Shown one piece after another: positions 35,611-45,228 of a stretch of DNA of 64,000 bases; the first letter of the stretch is position 1; each line of letters begins with the position of its first letter. The translations under genes and the position numbers were made by a program. The stretch spans positions 78,938 to 142,937 of the forward strand of contig CAKUDB010000003.1 of assembly GCA_934644775.1 (NCBI GenBank), read 5' to 3'. The notes under the pieces were generated by a model. The model made no database searches, had not been told where the DNA came from, and saw nothing but the letters and a program-made list of their open reading frames with translations. The DNA is from an uncultured bacterium. GTDB lineage: Bacteria > Vulcanimicrobiota > Xenobia > Xenobiales > Xenobiaceae.

Positions 35611-36698
35611 ACGTCACTCTAGTCTATGCTTTGGCCCATGCTCTCTTGGATTTTGCCTGCGCCTTTGCCTATTTTGCCAACGCAGCTCCCAATTTTTCCG
35701 ACTGGGCTATATTGGCTTTAGTTTACAATTTATGCGCTTTCGGCCTTCAAGCCCCCTTAGGCTTATTGGCCGATAAGCTCAACTACAACGCAGCTCTAGC
35801 CCTTTTGGGTTGTTTGATAGCTGCCGTAGGTTGTGGCTTCGTGCTCCACCCGCTGGCTTTGGTTATTTTGGCCGGCCTAGGCAGCGCCCTATTTTACGTA
35901 GGTAGCGGAACAGAAATATTAAATTGCAGCCAAAGTAGGTGTCTGCCTCTAGGGATATTTTTAGCGGCAGGAGGCGTCGGTTGGTACTTTGGCACCACCA
36001 TAGGCAGCACTCAGCCTACAGAAGTGGCCGTTTGGCCAATTCTGGCTATTCTGACGGCAGCTACCACTATAGCTGTTTTCCAATATAAAAAAGATCCCAG
36101 TTTCCAATCGGAAAACCAGACCCTTCAGTTGGGAAATCTGTCTAAAACGGTCGGCTTAGCAGCTTTACTTTTGCTACTAGTTACCATGTTGCGCTCTTAT
36201 ATAAACTGCGCCTTAACCTTAGCTTGGGTAAAAGATTATCCTTGGCTAGTAATGCTAGCTATATTTGTCGGTCAGGCTACAGGCGGATTACTTACTGATC
36301 GCTTCGGTTTAATGAAAACAGCCTCTTTTTCTCTGCTCTTCTCGGCTATTCTTTTTGTTTGGTCGGAGAATACCTTAGCCGGAGTGGTAGCAGTTTTGAG
36401 TTTGGCAATAAGTACCCCTATCGCCTTCTGGACTTTAGCTAAACTAATGCCCGATAAACGCGGTTTCAGCTTTGGTTTATTGGGAGGAGCTATGTTCTTG
36501 GGCTTCTTACCCTTAGATTTTCAGATGGTGCCTCTAGCTCCAACCCCGCACAGTTATGTTATAGGCAGCTTACTAATACTGACACTTTTATATATAGCTC
36601 TCCGTTTAGCTTACGATATAGTAAAACCTATCGATCAAAGCTCACCTAAAGATATTAGGTCGGCGATAATGGGCGATCAAACTATAATCGTAGGTTAA
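35607..36698 (+). CDS. MFS-like multi-pass membrane protein
   Basis: 363 residues, starting in the ATGA overlap with the FlhA-like gene, so translationally coupled. Ten to twelve hydrophobic helices are apparent, with the MFS loop GLLADKLNY after helix 2 and GGLLTDRFGL in the second half. No substrate can be inferred. The tight coupling to the FlhA-domain gene suggests a shared role, but this is inference. Confidence 0.75.
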   Translation: MNVTLVYALAHALLDFACAFAYFANAAPNFSDWAILALVYNLCAFGLQAPLGLLADKLNYNAALALLGCLIAAVGCGFVLHPLALVILAGLGSALFYVGSGTEILNCSQSRCLPLGIFLAAGGVGWYFGTTIGSTQPTEVAVWPILAILTAATTIAVFQYKKDPSFQSENQTLQLGNLSKTVGLAALLLLLVTMLRSYINCALTLAWVKDYPWLVMLAIFVGQATGGLLTDRFGLMKTASFSLLFSAILFVWSENTLAGVVAVLSLAISTPIAFWTLAKLMPDKRGFSFGLLGGAMFLGFLPLDFQMVPLAPTPHSYVIGSLLILTLLYIALRLAYDIVKPIDQSSPKDIRSAIMGDQTIIVG

Positions 36699-36746
36699 TT
36701 AGCTACGAGCTGCCCCCAAAAAACTCCCCATATTCTGTCTAATAAA

Positions 36747-36785
36747 GAGGGCCCGAAGCTCATTTTAGAGCTCGAGCCCTTTTTC
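36747..36785. terminator. Bidirectional terminator before ackA
   Basis: AGGGCCCGAAGCTC pairs imperfectly with GAGCTCGAGCCCT and is followed by TTTTTCTC on the plus strand. It separates the MFS-like gene from the convergent ackA. Confidence 0.75.
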
Positions 36786-36806
36786 TCTAGCTAGAAAAGG
36801 CTAATT

Positions 36807-38048
36807 TTAAGCTTTTTTAGCTTCCATACAACTGACAGTATCGCGAGCGATCATCAATTCTTCGTTGGTAGGGATAACCCAAATTTTCAATTTAGAATCG
36901 GTCGTAGAGATTTCTCCTACACTACCGCGTTTCAAATTATCATTCTTGTCCCTATCAATTTCTAAACCCAAGCAACCTAAATTGGCGCAAGTTAAAGCAC
37001 GCACGATAGGTGAGTTTTGACCGATACCGCCGGTAAAGACAATAGATTCGGCACCGCCCATTTCCGCCAGGTAAGCGCCGATATATTTAACTAAGCGCAA
37101 GCAGAACATATCTAAAGCCAATTTAGCCTTTTCATGGCCAGCCATAGCAGCATCTTCAATATCGCGCATATCGGAAGAGAGACCAGAAATGCCCAATAAA
37201 CCGGACTTTTTATTCATCAAAGTATCGACTTGAGCTGGAGTAAGATTCTCTTTTTCCATAATGAAAGGTAAAATGGAAGCATCTAAGTCGCCGCAGCGAG
37301 TTCCCATTAAAAGGCCTTCCAGGGGAGTAAAGCCCATAGAAGTATCGACACACTTACCACCTTTAACAGCGGCTACTGAGCTACCGTTGCCTAAGTGCAA
37401 AGAGATAATATTGACCTTCTCTAAAGGCGTATTGGTAACTTCGGCATATTTGTTGGTAATGTAGCGGTGGGAAGTACCGTGGAAACCGTAACGACGGATC
37501 TTGTAGCGCTCATAATATTCGTAAGGCAAGCCGTATAAAAAGACCTTGGGCTCCATAGTTGAATGGAAAGAAGTATCGAAGACAGCCGTTTGAGGAATAT
37601 CTTTGCCTAAAATTTCCCTACAAGCGACGATACCTTTATGTTGAGCTAACTGGTGCAGAGGGCCTAAACAAGCTAAGTCTAAAATACCTTGCAAAACTTC
37701 ATCGTCGATCAAGATAGACTTATTAAAGAGCTCGCCGCTATGCAAAATACGGTGGCCTACAGCATCAATATCTTTAAGACTATTTACGCCTTCGATACCA
37801 GTTTTGCCAGAATTGATCCAATCAAAAATAGCCACAATGGCCTCACGGTGGTCTTTTAAAGGACGAACGCCCTTAATACCATCGGTGCCGGTAGCTTTCA
37901 TAGAGTAGAGAGCCTCTTCAGAGCCGATCTTTTCGCAATTTCCAGAAGCCAGACAACGCTCGGTGCCATTCTTCATCATTTCAGAATCAGTCTGGATGAT
38001 CTGAAACTTTACAGTAGAAGAACCACAATTCAAAACTAAAATATTCAT
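36807..38048 (-). CDS. ackA: Acetate kinase
   Basis: 413 residues, usual length. The N-terminus ILVLNCGSSTVKFQ and HRILHSGELF, AVFDTSFHSTM, RRYGFHGTSHRY, HLGNGSSVAAVKGGK and FTGGIGQNSP are diagnostic acetate kinase motifs. It makes ATP from acetyl phosphate in fermentation. No pta gene is adjacent in the window. Confidence 0.98.
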   Translation of the reverse strand: MNILVLNCGSSTVKFQIIQTDSEMMKNGTERCLASGNCEKIGSEEALYSMKATGTDGIKGVRPLKDHREAIVAIFDWINSGKTGIEGVNSLKDIDAVGHRILHSGELFNKSILIDDEVLQGILDLACLGPLHQLAQHKGIVACREILGKDIPQTAVFDTSFHSTMEPKVFLYGLPYEYYERYKIRRYGFHGTSHRYITNKYAEVTNTPLEKVNIISLHLGNGSSVAAVKGGKCVDTSMGFTPLEGLLMGTRCGDLDASILPFIMEKENLTPAQVDTLMNKKSGLLGISGLSSDMRDIEDAAMAGHEKAKLALDMFCLRLVKYIGAYLAEMGGAESIVFTGGIGQNSPIVRALTCANLGCLGLEIDRDKNDNLKRGSVGEISTTDSKLKIWVIPTNEELMIARDTVSCMEAKKA

Positions 38049-38141
38049 GGCGCGGGGATTCTGTTTATAAAGGACGAAATCCTATATTTTGGAGAAGTTT
38101 TCTCTTAGAGAGAGTTTATAAGATAATTGATAAAAAGAGCT

Positions 38142-39197
38142 ATGAAAAAGATTCTGATCATTCACACAGGCGGGGGCTTAGGAGATGTTTTACTCTCCAC
38201 TCCGGTTATAGAAGCTCTGAAATTCAACTACCCCGAAGCTAAGATAGATTTTTTGGCTCGTTCCTCTACCGCCGCAGCCATAAAAAATAATCCTTTCATA
38301 CACAGTGTATACACTATCAACAAAGCTAGGCTGTCGTGGTCTGAAGTTTTTTCCTGGTCTAGAAGAATTGCCGGACAAAAATACGATGCGGCTTTAATTT
38401 TATGGAGTAACACCACTTTAGCGCTTATGCTCTATTTAGCGAATATTCCTATTAGAGTCGGACAAGATTCGCGCTTTAGCTATTCTTGGACTTACACCCA
38501 TAAAGTAAGGATACGTTCAGAGCATGGAGACGATCAGTCGCACTGGAGCGACATTATGCTCGATTTTGTTAGAGCTTTACGCTTGCCAGTTCCTCCTTTT
38601 AAGCCGCGCTTTGTTATTTCTGACCAGGCAGTTGGCCAAGCCCAACAACTTATGCAAGCTTTGCCACAAAACAGCGGACCGGTTATAGGGCTCCATCCTA
38701 GTAAAGGAATAAGCAATGTGGACAAACGCTGGCCAACCTCTGTTTTTGCAAATTGGTTGAATGCACTTTACCATCAGTTACAAGCCCGCTTGGTTGTGAC
38801 CGGAGGCCCTCAAGAACTCGAAATCACAAAAAGAATTATTGAAGAAGCTAAAGTACCGTGTTTAAATTTAGCTGGCAAAACCGATACAGAAGTATTGGCT
38901 GCCGTTGCTAGACAATGCCAAGTTTTTATTTGTCCAGATTCGGGCCCAGCCCACTTGGCCGCTATTAGTGGTGTACCTACTTTAGATATTTGCGCACTCA
39001 AAGAAGATTTTCCCAATCGCTGGAAACCAGTAGGCGCCCCTGTAAAAATTATTCGACCAGCTTCCTGGAACTGCCAGCGCCTTTGTCGCAAAAATGAATG
39101 TCCAGATTTTAATTGCTACAAGCAAATTGACGGTCAACAGATTGTCGAAGGCGTAAAACAGCTCCTTCAGCAGTCTAGTGCCCAAGTTGATTCCTAG
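38142..39197 (+). CDS. Glycosyltransferase family 9 (heptosyltransferase-like)
   Basis: About 351 residues from the ATG at 38142; a TTG at 38127 would add five. The N-terminus KKILIIHTGGGLGDVLLSTPVIEAL and the C-terminal CPDSGPAHLAAISGVPT are the paired motifs of GT9 enzymes, such as LPS heptosyltransferases WaaC/WaaF. A Cys-rich segment (CQRLCRKNECPDFNCYK) near the end recurs in this family. The acceptor cannot be told. Confidence 0.88.
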   Translation: MKKILIIHTGGGLGDVLLSTPVIEALKFNYPEAKIDFLARSSTAAAIKNNPFIHSVYTINKARLSWSEVFSWSRRIAGQKYDAALILWSNTTLALMLYLANIPIRVGQDSRFSYSWTYTHKVRIRSEHGDDQSHWSDIMLDFVRALRLPVPPFKPRFVISDQAVGQAQQLMQALPQNSGPVIGLHPSKGISNVDKRWPTSVFANWLNALYHQLQARLVVTGGPQELEITKRIIEEAKVPCLNLAGKTDTEVLAAVARQCQVFICPDSGPAHLAAISGVPTLDICALKEDFPNRWKPVGAPVKIIRPASWNCQRLCRKNECPDFNCYKQIDGQQIVEGVKQLLQQSSAQVDS

Positions 39198-39217
39198 TGA
39201 ATCGCTAATGTGAATGA

Positions 39218-39532
39218 ATGAATGAACGTTGGATTACTCCCCAATTAGTAAAAGAATCTGAGCAAAACAGCAGGCGCAAAGATAGCATCTTTAGCGCCTT
39301 TTTGACTTTGGCTCTATTAGTAATGTTAGCTATTACTTATTATGCCAAAGATTTGTTAAATGTTCCCATTTTGCTATGTTTCCTAATTTTGGCCACAGTT
39401 TCATTCGTTACTTTTGTAAAAGATAAACCTTCGTCCCCTTCTTCACCCTCTTGGCTGACAATCTTACGCAAGCTATTTAAAGTTATAGGCCTAAGCTTAT
39501 TTTGGATCTTGTTGCTTAATAAATTGTTCTAG
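39218..39532 (+). CDS. Small membrane protein
   Basis: 104 residues. Three hydrophobic segments (AFLTLALLVMLAITYY, VPILLCFLILATVSFVTF, LFKVIGLSLFWILLL). The start lies in a short TGAA repeat; the ATG at 39218 is the one that gives this frame. It follows the glycosyltransferase by 20 bp and probably shares its transcript. No family recognised. Confidence 0.6.
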   Translation: MNERWITPQLVKESEQNSRRKDSIFSAFLTLALLVMLAITYYAKDLLNVPILLCFLILATVSFVTFVKDKPSSPSSPSWLTILRKLFKVIGLSLFWILLLNKLF

Positions 39533-39623
39533 CTACTTTAGATTCCGGGATGTACCTAATAAGTAAAAGAATGGACCATCAGGTATTTACTCCTTGGTAA
39601 CTAAGCAAAATTGGCAGTTCAAG

Positions 39624-40355
39624 CTAACGTATAATACCGTAGGCCAGCTTATTGATAACTTCATCGGGGTTGCCATCGCCAACGATATGACCATCTTTAA
39701 ATAGCACGACTCGCTGACATTTAATTGCCACATCAGGTTCGTGAGTTACCATGACGATAGTTAAGCCTTCTTTCCTATTCAGCTCTTGAAATAAAGCCAT
39801 TACTTCGTCTGAGCGCTTAGAGTCGAGGTTGCCAGTAGGCTCATCGGCCAAAATTAGGGCTGGATTAGTTACTAAAGCTCGAGCAATAGCTACTCGCTGT
39901 TGTTCACCACCGGAAAGCTGGGTGGGAACATGATAGATTCTGTTTTCTAGACCGACTCGACAGAGAGCCTCTTTAGAGCGTCGGAAACGCTCTTCAGCTT
40001 TAATATGGACGCCAGTATAAAGCAAGGGGACTTCCACATTTTCTATAGCAGAAGTTCTGGCCAACAGATTGAAGCCTTGGAAGACGAACCCAATATTCTT
40101 ATTGCGAATCAAAGCCCTTTCATCATTACTTAAATGGCACACTTCTTGATTGTTTAATTTGTAAGAACCGGAAGTAGGCTTATCTAAACAGCCCAAGATA
40201 TTCATCATGGTAGACTTTCCTGAGCCGGAAGGGCCCATAATAGCTACCATCTCCCCCTCTTGTACGTCAAGGTCTACGCCGCGCAGAGCATGGACTTCCA
40301 CATCCCCACCGATTAAATAAGTACGAGTCAGACCGCGTATAGATATAACCGACAC
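39624..40355 (-). CDS. ABC transporter ATPase, MacB/LolD type
   Basis: 243 residues. Walker A GPSGSGKST, Q-loop FVFQGFNLL, signature LSGGEQQRVAIARAL and Walker B LILADEPTGNLDS identify the MacB/LolD/FtsE-like group. Such ATPases pair with FtsX-type permeases that move lipoproteins, peptides or macrolides. No permease is adjacent. It is the last gene of a three-gene minus-strand run with the transglycosylase lipoprotein. Confidence 0.92.
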   Translation of the reverse strand: MSVISIRGLTRTYLIGGDVEVHALRGVDLDVQEGEMVAIMGPSGSGKSTMMNILGCLDKPTSGSYKLNNQEVCHLSNDERALIRNKNIGFVFQGFNLLARTSAIENVEVPLLYTGVHIKAEERFRRSKEALCRVGLENRIYHVPTQLSGGEQQRVAIARALVTNPALILADEPTGNLDSKRSDEVMALFQELNRKEGLTIVMVTHEPDVAIKCQRVVLFKDGHIVGDGNPDEVINKLAYGIIR

Positions 40356-40388
40356 AGTACCTCCTTATAGCACCCCAAGGATTGCAAC

Positions 40389-41549
40389 TTAATCATTTAT
40401 GCTAGCTTGCCACGAAATGGAGTGAGCTCCTCCCACATTTATCACACCTTTAATTAACTTGCCATGGCGCGAAGCTTTCCAGGTGGCCCCTTCAGTTTTT
40501 ACTCCATTGCCAAACCTGGCATTAAAAGCTGCCTGTTTTCCTTTAATGATGCAAGTACCGCTCATGTTTCCCGCCCTGTCGATATTTCCACTTAAAATAT
40601 ATTCAATATTCCAGAGGCTGCCTTCTTGGCCAGATTGAGCAATCGTCTCCAAAACTCGGCCGCTGACTTCAAAATTTTCTACTTTCAAACGACAGTTATT
40701 ATCGATAAATAGGGTTCCGCTGCCATTCAGGCTGGGGACGTGGGGCAAACAGTAACTTCCACTGGCATTGAGCGTTCTGGTACTTAAATTTAAGGAATAA
40801 TCGTTGAGAGTGATTATCCTGGAGAAAGGCTTATGTTTTTGGGTAAAGACTCGACCGGAAGAACTTAAAATAGCCGTCTTGACATTGGTGGGCCCTGAAA
40901 AGGTAATTACAGCGTACAAGCGAGCCATAGCATCGGTTGGATACCAACTAAAACGTATCTCCCCACTCCAATCATTAGTACGATAATGGCTAGAAGCTGA
41001 AATGGTAAGATCTTGAGCGTCTAACTTAGCTATACAGCCATAGACCTTAGTAACAGCCTTAATAATTTTGGGATCGTCCCAATCGAGAATAATATTTAAG
41101 TCTCTGCCTAAGTTGCGCAATCCTGAAAAGAAGGTGTTTACTCCCCCCTTATGCTCGGCGTAACATTGGACTAAATCGAGCGATTTAAACCTAGCCAATT
41201 CGGCACCTTGAGCCTGTTTGAGGCCGACTAAATAAGCTTCGGGAAGCGTATTTAACAAGGAAGAATCGTTATAAAAAGACCTAAATAATGTAGAAGAGAT
41301 ATTGGCAGCGGTAAATTTGCGTAAATCAGCATTAGGGCCGCTCTCGGTATTGATCTTCTCCAAAGTTTGCTTACCTAAAACGGTAAAAAGCTCACGAAAT
41401 TCCCAGTTTTTGGAAACGGCCCCAACTTGCGCAGGTAAAAAGACGCACAATAACCCCAACGATAAGGCAATTAACGTGGCCCACGACTTACTTCCGCTGG
41501 CAGCTATACGCCTAGCTATTTTTGGACTTATTGGCCTTTTAGAAGTCAT
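40389..41549 (-). CDS. Exported protein of unknown function
   Basis: About 386 residues. The ATG at 41549 lies 11 bp inside the upstream gene and gives a clean signal peptide (SWATLIALSLGLLCVFLPAQVGA); starting at 41615 would bury it. The mature part is beta-rich (GNIDRAGNMSGTCIIKGKQAAF, SGTLFIDNNCRLKVENF), suggesting a periplasmic or outer-membrane-side protein. No family recognised. Coupled to the transglycosylase lipoprotein upstream and the ATPase downstream. Confidence 0.65.
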   Translation of the reverse strand: MTSKRPISPKIARRIAASGSKSWATLIALSLGLLCVFLPAQVGAVSKNWEFRELFTVLGKQTLEKINTESGPNADLRKFTAANISSTLFRSFYNDSSLLNTLPEAYLVGLKQAQGAELARFKSLDLVQCYAEHKGGVNTFFSGLRNLGRDLNIILDWDDPKIIKAVTKVYGCIAKLDAQDLTISASSHYRTNDWSGEIRFSWYPTDAMARLYAVITFSGPTNVKTAILSSSGRVFTQKHKPFSRIITLNDYSLNLSTRTLNASGSYCLPHVPSLNGSGTLFIDNNCRLKVENFEVSGRVLETIAQSGQEGSLWNIEYILSGNIDRAGNMSGTCIIKGKQAAFNARFGNGVKTEGATWKASRHGKLIKGVINVGGAHSISWQASIND

Positions 41550-43791
41550 AAACACCATCGTCTGCTTTTTTATTCTGTTGGCCTCTCGAAGGGAAGCCTT
41601 TGCCAGCGCTATCACTAATCGGCTCGTCGGGGATAGCTAACAATTCCTCTTCTGCCTCTTCATTTTCGGGAAGTTTTTCGAGCGGAGCCTGAACATCCGC
41701 ATCTTTTTTGCCACTGCGCCGCTTCAAAGCGCTGGCTCGAGATTGTACAGCCTCGCGGGTTTTAGCTTCAGCATCTAATTTTTCGGCTTCAAGCCTCTTC
41801 TGCCGCTCTCTCTCTCTGGCCATTTGGTGGCTGTACTGCGGGTTGGCACTCTCTTTAGCCGCCTCCCGCTCGGCAGCTTCTTTAGCTTGGGCGGCTTCGC
41901 GGTCGGAAGCTTGCTCTAAAGCCTTGGCAATTTTGCCATGGGGAGAGACATATTGGACATAATTTTTGATAAAATAGTTGCCACAGCGAGGATTCAAAAC
42001 TAAGTGGATCACATTACCCTTAGCTCGCTTAATATAAATAGTGTCGAGCAAAAAGTCTTCTAAAACTAATTTTTCTAAAATTTGGCTATGTACAGCAGGT
42101 AGCTTGGCTAAGTTTAAGTCGGCGGCCACAGCTCGGTAATGGGTGTCTATACTGTCGGCCGGACAAGCACTCTGGCTCTTTCCTATACTCCAAGCCCCCG
42201 AGAGAGTTTGCAAAGGCAACTTTACATTGGGGTTGCCACTAGCGGCCACAAAACGCTGTTGTAAATTGGCTAAATAGCCGTACAACTCGGGAGCAGCATA
42301 CCAACATTGGGCCTTAACTTCAGGACTCAATTTAGGAGTTACCTCTTTGACCGGAGTTTTCTTAGCTTTGTCGACTTGATCGCCCTTAGCTTTGGCTTTA
42401 TCGGCCGCTTTGGCCTGGCTAACTTTCGGCGTTACCTTTTCAGCTAAAGGTACGTCTACACCGCAATTTTTGAATTTCGCAGCCTCGACAAGGCAGAGCC
42501 AATTATTTTTTAAGCCTTCGCTCAATTTCTCACTAGAATCGTAAATAGGCAATCCCCTAACTTCGCATAAATCTAAAGGCAAATCGTAGCGATTTTGCAA
42601 AGTTCTGACAAAGTTTTCCCCAGACTTTAAGCCTACATAGGAAGCTACTATCTTCCAAGGATATAAATCTGATTCATCGCCTAAAGCCAAAGAAGAGTTT
42701 TCGCTATTTACTTTGTCACCATATACTGTACGCAAACCACAAAGTATCTCTCTAGTATAAACACTATTCCATAAATCGATATATTTTAAGTCATAAAGCT
42801 TCAGAGCTTCCAGAAGCCCCACTCGATTGGGATCGGTTTGAGCACTAAGCTCCAACTCTTTTTCTCGATTTAAGTAGGCATAGATAACGTCATCGTTGTT
42901 GATAACTCCGTTATGGTAAGCAGAAATGGCCAAATCGACCCGTTCTCCGTATTTAGCCAGCAAATACTTAAAAAAGAGAACAGAATCTTCTAAATTGCAA
43001 TCGACTAAAAGGCGCTCATCTTTAAGCCGGTTTTTCTCGGCCAGAGCTTGGTGGCGCTCGGCACAATCAGCCAACTTGGCAGCCCGCTCTAGGCGTTCAG
43101 CCTTGACTTTATCCTCTCTAACTTCAGAAGTGCGTAACCTGGCCGCTTCAAGTCGCCACTCTTCGGCTCTGGCCTGACCAAAAGCGTGAGCAGTTTCGAT
43201 AGCTCCAGGAGTCATTTGGCCTAAGCCAGCCGCATTGGCAAAAGAGACCTTGCTAACATCTCCAGAGTTTTCCCAACTAACGATAGCCCACACCGGATCG
43301 AAAGGAACATCTAAAGTTGTACAAATATCTTTAAGCTGCGCTTCAACTTGACGAGCGACAGCATGATTATCCAACAGATTGTGGTTGGCCGTCTGATGGT
43401 ATACTATATAATGATAGCCTAAAATAGTGTTGACAGCTTGCTCGGCCTGTTCGGCATCGTAAGAAGGTAGAAGATCCTTCACCCCATTAACTACTGCCGC
43501 CCGCTCCCGCTTATTATATTTCTGTTTGTAATAGTCGCCCAGTAAGGAAGCGCCCCGCTCATAAGGAGAAGAGTCTTCGGTAAAGACGCCCTCTTCTTCT
43601 AAAGAAGAATCTTGAGCGGCAGCTCCGGAGCCAGTCACAGGTGCCGGGGCCTCCTGATTTTTAGAGCCAGAACAAGCCGTCGCCCCGATCCCTAAAGAAC
43701 CGATAAGCAAAACGGTACATAACCTAAGAGCAAAGCGGCTGCGACCAGTAGCGATATTGGCCCGGCCTTTTAAGTTATCAAGACTAAACAT
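41539..43791 (-). CDS. Lytic transglycosylase lipoprotein (SLT domain)
   Basis: 750 residues. Signal peptide with lipobox ATAC (Cys ~40). An SLT-type fold is visible: the catalytic Glu region VWAIVSWENSGDVSKVSFANAAGLGQMTPGA and the AYHNGV motif. Between the Glu motif and AYHNGV is an inserted charged helix of ~70 residues. A long C-terminal charged/coiled region (REAAQAKEAAEREAAKE) follows. It should cut glycan strands of peptidoglycan at the outer membrane. First gene of its operon. Confidence 0.8.
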   Translation of the reverse strand: MFSLDNLKGRANIATGRSRFALRLCTVLLIGSLGIGATACSGSKNQEAPAPVTGSGAAAQDSSLEEEGVFTEDSSPYERGASLLGDYYKQKYNKRERAAVVNGVKDLLPSYDAEQAEQAVNTILGYHYIVYHQTANHNLLDNHAVARQVEAQLKDICTTLDVPFDPVWAIVSWENSGDVSKVSFANAAGLGQMTPGAIETAHAFGQARAEEWRLEAARLRTSEVREDKVKAERLERAAKLADCAERHQALAEKNRLKDERLLVDCNLEDSVLFFKYLLAKYGERVDLAISAYHNGVINNDDVIYAYLNREKELELSAQTDPNRVGLLEALKLYDLKYIDLWNSVYTREILCGLRTVYGDKVNSENSSLALGDESDLYPWKIVASYVGLKSGENFVRTLQNRYDLPLDLCEVRGLPIYDSSEKLSEGLKNNWLCLVEAAKFKNCGVDVPLAEKVTPKVSQAKAADKAKAKGDQVDKAKKTPVKEVTPKLSPEVKAQCWYAAPELYGYLANLQQRFVAASGNPNVKLPLQTLSGAWSIGKSQSACPADSIDTHYRAVAADLNLAKLPAVHSQILEKLVLEDFLLDTIYIKRAKGNVIHLVLNPRCGNYFIKNYVQYVSPHGKIAKALEQASDREAAQAKEAAEREAAKESANPQYSHQMARERERQKRLEAEKLDAEAKTREAVQSRASALKRRSGKKDADVQAPLEKLPENEEAEEELLAIPDEPISDSAGKGFPSRGQQNKKADDGVYDF

Positions 43792-43906
43792 AGTCTGACA
43801 ATTTGTGGAAAAAGCTTGTCTTCCTTTTTAGCCTAACCCAGCCAAATTTACATATAGTTGGCAAAAATATGCTACTATTTTAGAAAAGTGTAGACTAGGG
43901 GGAAAG

Positions 43907-44335
43907 ATGCACGTTAAACAGGATAACACGTTTTTAGGCAACTACGGAGAGAGAGCGGCTCGGAAGTATTTACAATCTGTAGGTATGCGCATTATAGAGA
44001 CAAATTATACGCTTCGCTCTCAGCCTCAAAGCCAAAAGCGTCAAGGTACTTTGAATAATCGAAGCGATAATCGAGGCCCTATTCGAGGAGAGATAGATAT
44101 TGTAGCCCGAGAAGGGCAATTGTTAGTCTTTGTCGAGGTAAAATGGCGCAGCAACGATCGCTTTGGGCGTCCTGTAGAAGGAGTGACGCCAGCAAAACAG
44201 CGCCGCTTGCGCCTCTTGGGTGAAGCTTATATAGCTATCGAAAAGCCTCATTTTAGCCAAGTCCGTTTCGATATTGTCGGCCTTACCGGCTTTCACCCTT
44301 ACTTACAAATAGAGCATATACGCAACGCTTTTTAA
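43907..44335 (+). CDS. yraN: YraN family (UPF0102) putative nuclease
   Basis: 142 residues. Motifs NYGERAARKYLQ, GEIDIVAREG, FVEVKWRS and the C-terminal IRNAF fit YraN/UPF0102, a restriction-endonuclease-like fold. About 18 extra residues (SQPQSQKRQGTLNNRSDN) lie between the first two motifs, compared with typical members. Function is not firmly known. Divergent from the transglycosylase gene. Confidence 0.9.
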   Translation: MHVKQDNTFLGNYGERAARKYLQSVGMRIIETNYTLRSQPQSQKRQGTLNNRSDNRGPIRGEIDIVAREGQLLVFVEVKWRSNDRFGRPVEGVTPAKQRRLRLLGEAYIAIEKPHFSQVRFDIVGLTGFHPYLQIEHIRNAF

Positions 44336-44379
44336 GAAAATGCTCTTTAAAGATGTAGTCAATATTTTAGTCCATCTCT

Positions 44380-45174
44380 TTATACGGAAATAGGAGCGCG
44401 TAAAGCCGGGTGGCAGTGGTAATTTTCTAAAGTAAAATCGCTAAATTCAAAATCATCCAAATGGCGACGTTCTGGATTAATTTTCATATGGGGTAAAGCG
44501 TAGGGCTTACGTTGCAAAAGCTCTTCAACCTGCGGCAAATGGTTTAAATAAAGGTGAGCGTCGCCTATAGTGTGTATAAACTCGCCCGGTTCTAAAGAAC
44601 AGACTTGAGCGATCATCATAGTCAAGAGAGCATAAGAAGCGATATTAAAAGGAACGCCCAAGAAGACGTCGGCGCTGCGCTGATAGAGCTGACAAGACAA
44701 GCGAGCCTTATCGACATAAAATTGGAAAAGGACATGGCACGGAGGCAGAGCCATCTTGGCCAACTGGCCCACATTCCAGGCACTAACGAGCAAACGTCTG
44801 GAAGTAGGATCATTCTTGATCTCTTCAATTACATTTTCTATTTGATCTATGGTGCCGCCCTCATAGTCAGGCCAGGAGCGCCACTGAACTCCATAAATGG
44901 GTCCCAATTCACCATTTTCATCAGCCCAAGCATCCCAGATAGAGACTTTATTTTGCTTTAAATAGGCGATATTGGAGCAACCTTGGAGGAACCACAAAAG
45001 CTCATAAATTACCGACTTAAGAAAAAGTTTTTTAGTGGTAACGGCCGGGAAACCGTCTTGCAAATTAAAGCGCATTTGGCGGCCAAAGAGGCTCTTAGTG
45101 CCCGTTCCGGTGCGATCGCTACGCAAAGCTCCGTTTTCATAAATATCTTTTATCAATTCCAGATATTGACGCAT
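44380..45174 (-). CDS. thyA: Thymidylate synthase
   Basis: 264 residues, identical in length to E. coli ThyA. Diagnostic motifs are RTGTGTKSLFGRQMRF, the catalytic LPPCHVLFQFYV, QRSADVFLGVPFNIASYALL and the C-terminal APISV. It makes dTMP from dUMP with methylene-tetrahydrofolate. dut is elsewhere in the window. No folA adjoins it. Confidence 0.98.
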   Translation of the reverse strand: MRQYLELIKDIYENGALRSDRTGTGTKSLFGRQMRFNLQDGFPAVTTKKLFLKSVIYELLWFLQGCSNIAYLKQNKVSIWDAWADENGELGPIYGVQWRSWPDYEGGTIDQIENVIEEIKNDPTSRRLLVSAWNVGQLAKMALPPCHVLFQFYVDKARLSCQLYQRSADVFLGVPFNIASYALLTMMIAQVCSLEPGEFIHTIGDAHLYLNHLPQVEELLQRKPYALPHMKINPERRHLDDFEFSDFTLENYHCHPALRAPISV

Positions 45175-45228
45175 AAATCGTACCTTTCACAGTTGCAAAA
45201 AATATAGCGCAATGGGCAGCTAAGCAGC

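Noticed and set aside
39211..39226. TGAA repeat at the start of the small membrane protein as a phase-variable tract
   Set aside because: Only about four short units are present and only one frame continues, which is too short for credible slippage.
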